Assembly: GCA_022825235.1 (NCBI GenBank)
Contig: JAJDYI010000031.1
Coordinates: 1-34,464, forward strand
Direction of reading: 5' to 3'
Origin: Alphaproteobacteria bacterium
Lineage (GTDB): Bacteria > Pseudomonadota > Alphaproteobacteria > TMED109
DNA length: 34,464 nucleotides
The translations under genes were made by a program, and so were the position numbers. The notes beneath the pieces are model-generated. The model was given only the letters and a program-made list of their open reading frames with translations. It searched no databases and had not been told where the DNA came from. Below, piece by piece: positions 32,847 to 34,464 of this stretch (position 1 is its first letter; every line of letters starts with the position of its first letter).

Positions 32847-34433
32847 CTACCGCGTGCGCGCCAGCCCCTGGACGGACTTCGCGCGGTTGGGCGTGCGCTC
32901 CAGAGCCTTGCCAAATTGCACCGCTGCTTCTTCCATGCGGCCCTGCGCCAGCAGGAACTCGCCGTACATCTCGAACGCGGGCTTCATCGGCAATGGCGGA
33001 CCGGACGGCGGATCCAGCTCAGCTTCGAGGGCGGCTGCCTCCACCAGGAGGGCTTCCGCTGCAACAGCGTCTCCCTGTGCCAGCGCCAGTGCCGCTTCCA
33101 GCTGCTTTTCCTCAACCGCTGCAATTCTGGCACGGTAAGCCGTTGATGACTCGCGCATAAGGCGCTGATGGGTTTCGCGAATGCTGGCCAGCGCAGCTTC
33201 CGCCGCCGCCAAGTCTCCCCTGTGCGCTGCGCTCAGGCCGGCGGCCAGCTGCACGGCCGAGTGGTTGCGTTCGGCGTCCGTCAGAACGGCATGGTCAAAC
33301 TCGGACCAGGCCTCCTGCTCCAGGGTGTGGCGGGCGAGCATGCTCATCGTGCCGTTTCGGACTCTCGCGGTCGGAAACTGCCTCAACGTTCGAAATGCTT
33401 CATCAAGGGCCCATTGCGCCATCCCGTCATTGCCCAGTTGGAGCTGGCCGTAGTGGTACCACTGCAGCGCATGGTATTCGGAGCGACCGCGCGCAACGCC
33501 CTTTAGCTCGATTTGGTCAAGCGCCGCCTTGTAGGACGCGTCGTTGGAGGCGACGACACCTTCCCACATTCCGAGCTGAACGAAAATGTGCGACGGCATG
33601 TGCAGGGCGTGCGGCGCAGCCGGTGCGATCTCGGCGTAAACCCTGGCTGCCGGCAAGGCGAGGATTGCGTGCTCAGGATCGTCGAACGCGTGGATGATGA
33701 AATGGGCAGCCCCGGGGTGCCGTGGATTGCGTCCGAACACGTCCAGCGCTATCGCGCCGGCCCGCACTTGCCGGCTGAATCCCCCGTCACCGGGACGAAC
33801 CGTGCCCAGCAGTGAGACCGCGTAGATCGTGGCAATCTCATCGTCGTCGGGAAACCGCTCATGGAGCCGTCGCATCGTCTCGGAATAGGCGATGTCCCTG
33901 GAGAGTTTGTCGCCGACGCCGTAGAGGGCGTCCACTGCCTCCATCAGCCCGCGTTCCCGGCCGCGCGGCGTCCTTTGCGCGCGCGCGTCCGGCGTTGCCC
34001 CGTACCTTGCCAGTGTCGCGCGGGCCGCATCACGGTCCTGCTCGGCCCACAGGGGAGCGTTGTAGCTGAGCGCCTCTCCCCAGTAGGCGAGACCGAAGTC
34101 CGGGTCGATGGACTGGGCCTCGCGAAAGGCCTCGCGGGCGGCCGCAAACTCAAAGCTGTGAAATGCCTTCATCCCGGTGAGGAACGCGCTTTGAGCCGCA
34201 GGCGCACCGGAGTTGGGGAAATCGATGCTGCCCAGATTCTCGGACAGGCTGTCCGCAGTGTCGTCGGCCAACGCCGGGGGAACGGCCAGGGAGAGGGCAC
34301 TCAGCCCTGCCCAGAGACCGACGACGGATAAGCATCCATGTCTCGCGTCAAGCGGTGATTCGCCTGTGATTCGGTGCTGACGGCGGTTCTGCACAGAAGC
34401 TCCACAGATTATCCACAGATGGGATGAGGTCAT
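32847..34433 (-). CDS. Exported tetratricopeptide-repeat protein
   Basis: The 528-residue product has a signal-peptide-like segment ending near residue 57 (LWAGLSALSLAVPPALA) followed by TPR-type helical repeats: FEFAAAREAFREAQSIDPDFGLAYW, a long middle with PGAAHFIIHAFDDP and HALHMPSHIFVQLGMWEGV, and C-terminal repeats ending GRMEEAAVQFGKALERTPNRAKS (each cited as blocks of the repeat). The middle signature is shared by a family of uncharacterised bacterial TPR proteins. The ATG at 34433 puts the signal segment unusually far in; a GTG at 34394 would be a more normal start. Function is unknown; protein-protein scaffolding is likely. Confidence 0.8.
   Translation of the reverse strand: MTSSHLWIICGASVQNRRQHRITGESPLDARHGCLSVVGLWAGLSALSLAVPPALADDTADSLSENLGSIDFPNSGAPAAQSAFLTGMKAFHSFEFAAAREAFREAQSIDPDFGLAYWGEALSYNAPLWAEQDRDAARATLARYGATPDARAQRTPRGRERGLMEAVDALYGVGDKLSRDIAYSETMRRLHERFPDDDEIATIYAVSLLGTVRPGDGGFSRQVRAGAIALDVFGRNPRHPGAAHFIIHAFDDPEHAILALPAARVYAEIAPAAPHALHMPSHIFVQLGMWEGVVASNDASYKAALDQIELKGVARGRSEYHALQWYHYGQLQLGNDGMAQWALDEAFRTLRQFPTARVRNGTMSMLARHTLEQEAWSEFDHAVLTDAERNHSAVQLAAGLSAAHRGDLAAAEAALASIRETHQRLMRESSTAYRARIAAVEEKQLEAALALAQGDAVAAEALLVEAAALEAELDPPSGPPLPMKPAFEMYGEFLLAQGRMEEAAVQFGKALERTPNRAKSVQGLARTR
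34409..34417 (+). promoter_or_regulatory. Perfect DnaA box
   Basis: TTATCCACA matches the DnaA-box consensus exactly. It lies 15 bases upstream of the GTG at 34394 that may start the TPR gene. It is a single box, so it may be chance or a DnaA-controlled promoter rather than an origin. Confidence 0.4.
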
Positions 34434-34464
34434 GCCGTGGCCACCGGTGCGGTCTCGGCCCAGG

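Overview
The window is high-GC DNA from a member of the Alphaproteobacteria. Several genes are largely restricted to that class: a TIGR02300/FYDLN zinc-ribbon protein, the DUF1013 cell-cycle regulator TrcR, a bacterial NDUFA12 subunit of complex I, and a DUF2155 protein. The order NDUFA12 - mlaD - DUF2155 - aat - accC - accB - aroQ is also a familiar alphaproteobacterial block. I cannot name a genus. A Rhodospirillales-like, free-living or host-associated marine lineage would fit, but that is inference.

Region 1 (1-9021) is the tRNA-proximal end of an integrated conjugative element. A tyrosine recombinase lies next to the 3' end of tRNA-Ala(GGC). Behind it are a small unknown gene, an AlpA-like DNA-binding protein, and an F-type (MPF-F) transfer operon traA-L-E-K-B-V-C read towards position 1. 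TraC stops abruptly just after Walker B, at a junction with AT-richer DNA, so the element is either decayed or rearranged at the window edge.

Region 2 (9083-18460) is chromosomal backbone: TIGR02300, a decayed gamma-glutamyltransferase relic, a secreted SRPBCC protein, trcR with a degenerate copy of its own C-terminal module after an in-frame stop, NDUFA12-mlaD-small ORF-DUF2155, the convergent aroQ-accB-accC-aat operon (fatty acid synthesis, chorismate pathway, N-end rule), a fused ThiS-ThiG, and a CurA-like reductase.

Region 3 (18485-20409) is a likely phosphate-starvation lipid-remodelling pair: a PlcP-like metallophosphoesterase and an Agt-like glycosyltransferase behind a possible Pho box. 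Together they would turn phospholipid into glycolipid.

Region 4 (20410-22792) is accessory and decayed. It holds a DinJ-type antitoxin whose YafQ-type toxin carries an in-frame amber codon, a 291-bp direct repeat at spacing 1091 that duplicates the leader and signal peptide of the next gene, and a small coiled-coil gene between the two copies.

Region 5 (22793-34464) holds an exported MTA/SAH-nucleosidase-like protein, an unknown exported protein, an acyl-CoA synthetase and truA. An exported cyclase-family protein with a strong terminator follows. Then comes a compact histidine operon hisB-hisH-GNAT-hisA-hisF-hisI-hisE-hinT with overlapping genes, and finally a convergent exported TPR protein.

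I found no CRISPR array, no complete insertion sequence and no obviously novel multi-gene defence system. The most unusual signals are the toxin nonsense mutation, the leader/signal-peptide duplication, the TrcR module duplication, the DUF2155 overlap and the truncated conjugation operon.
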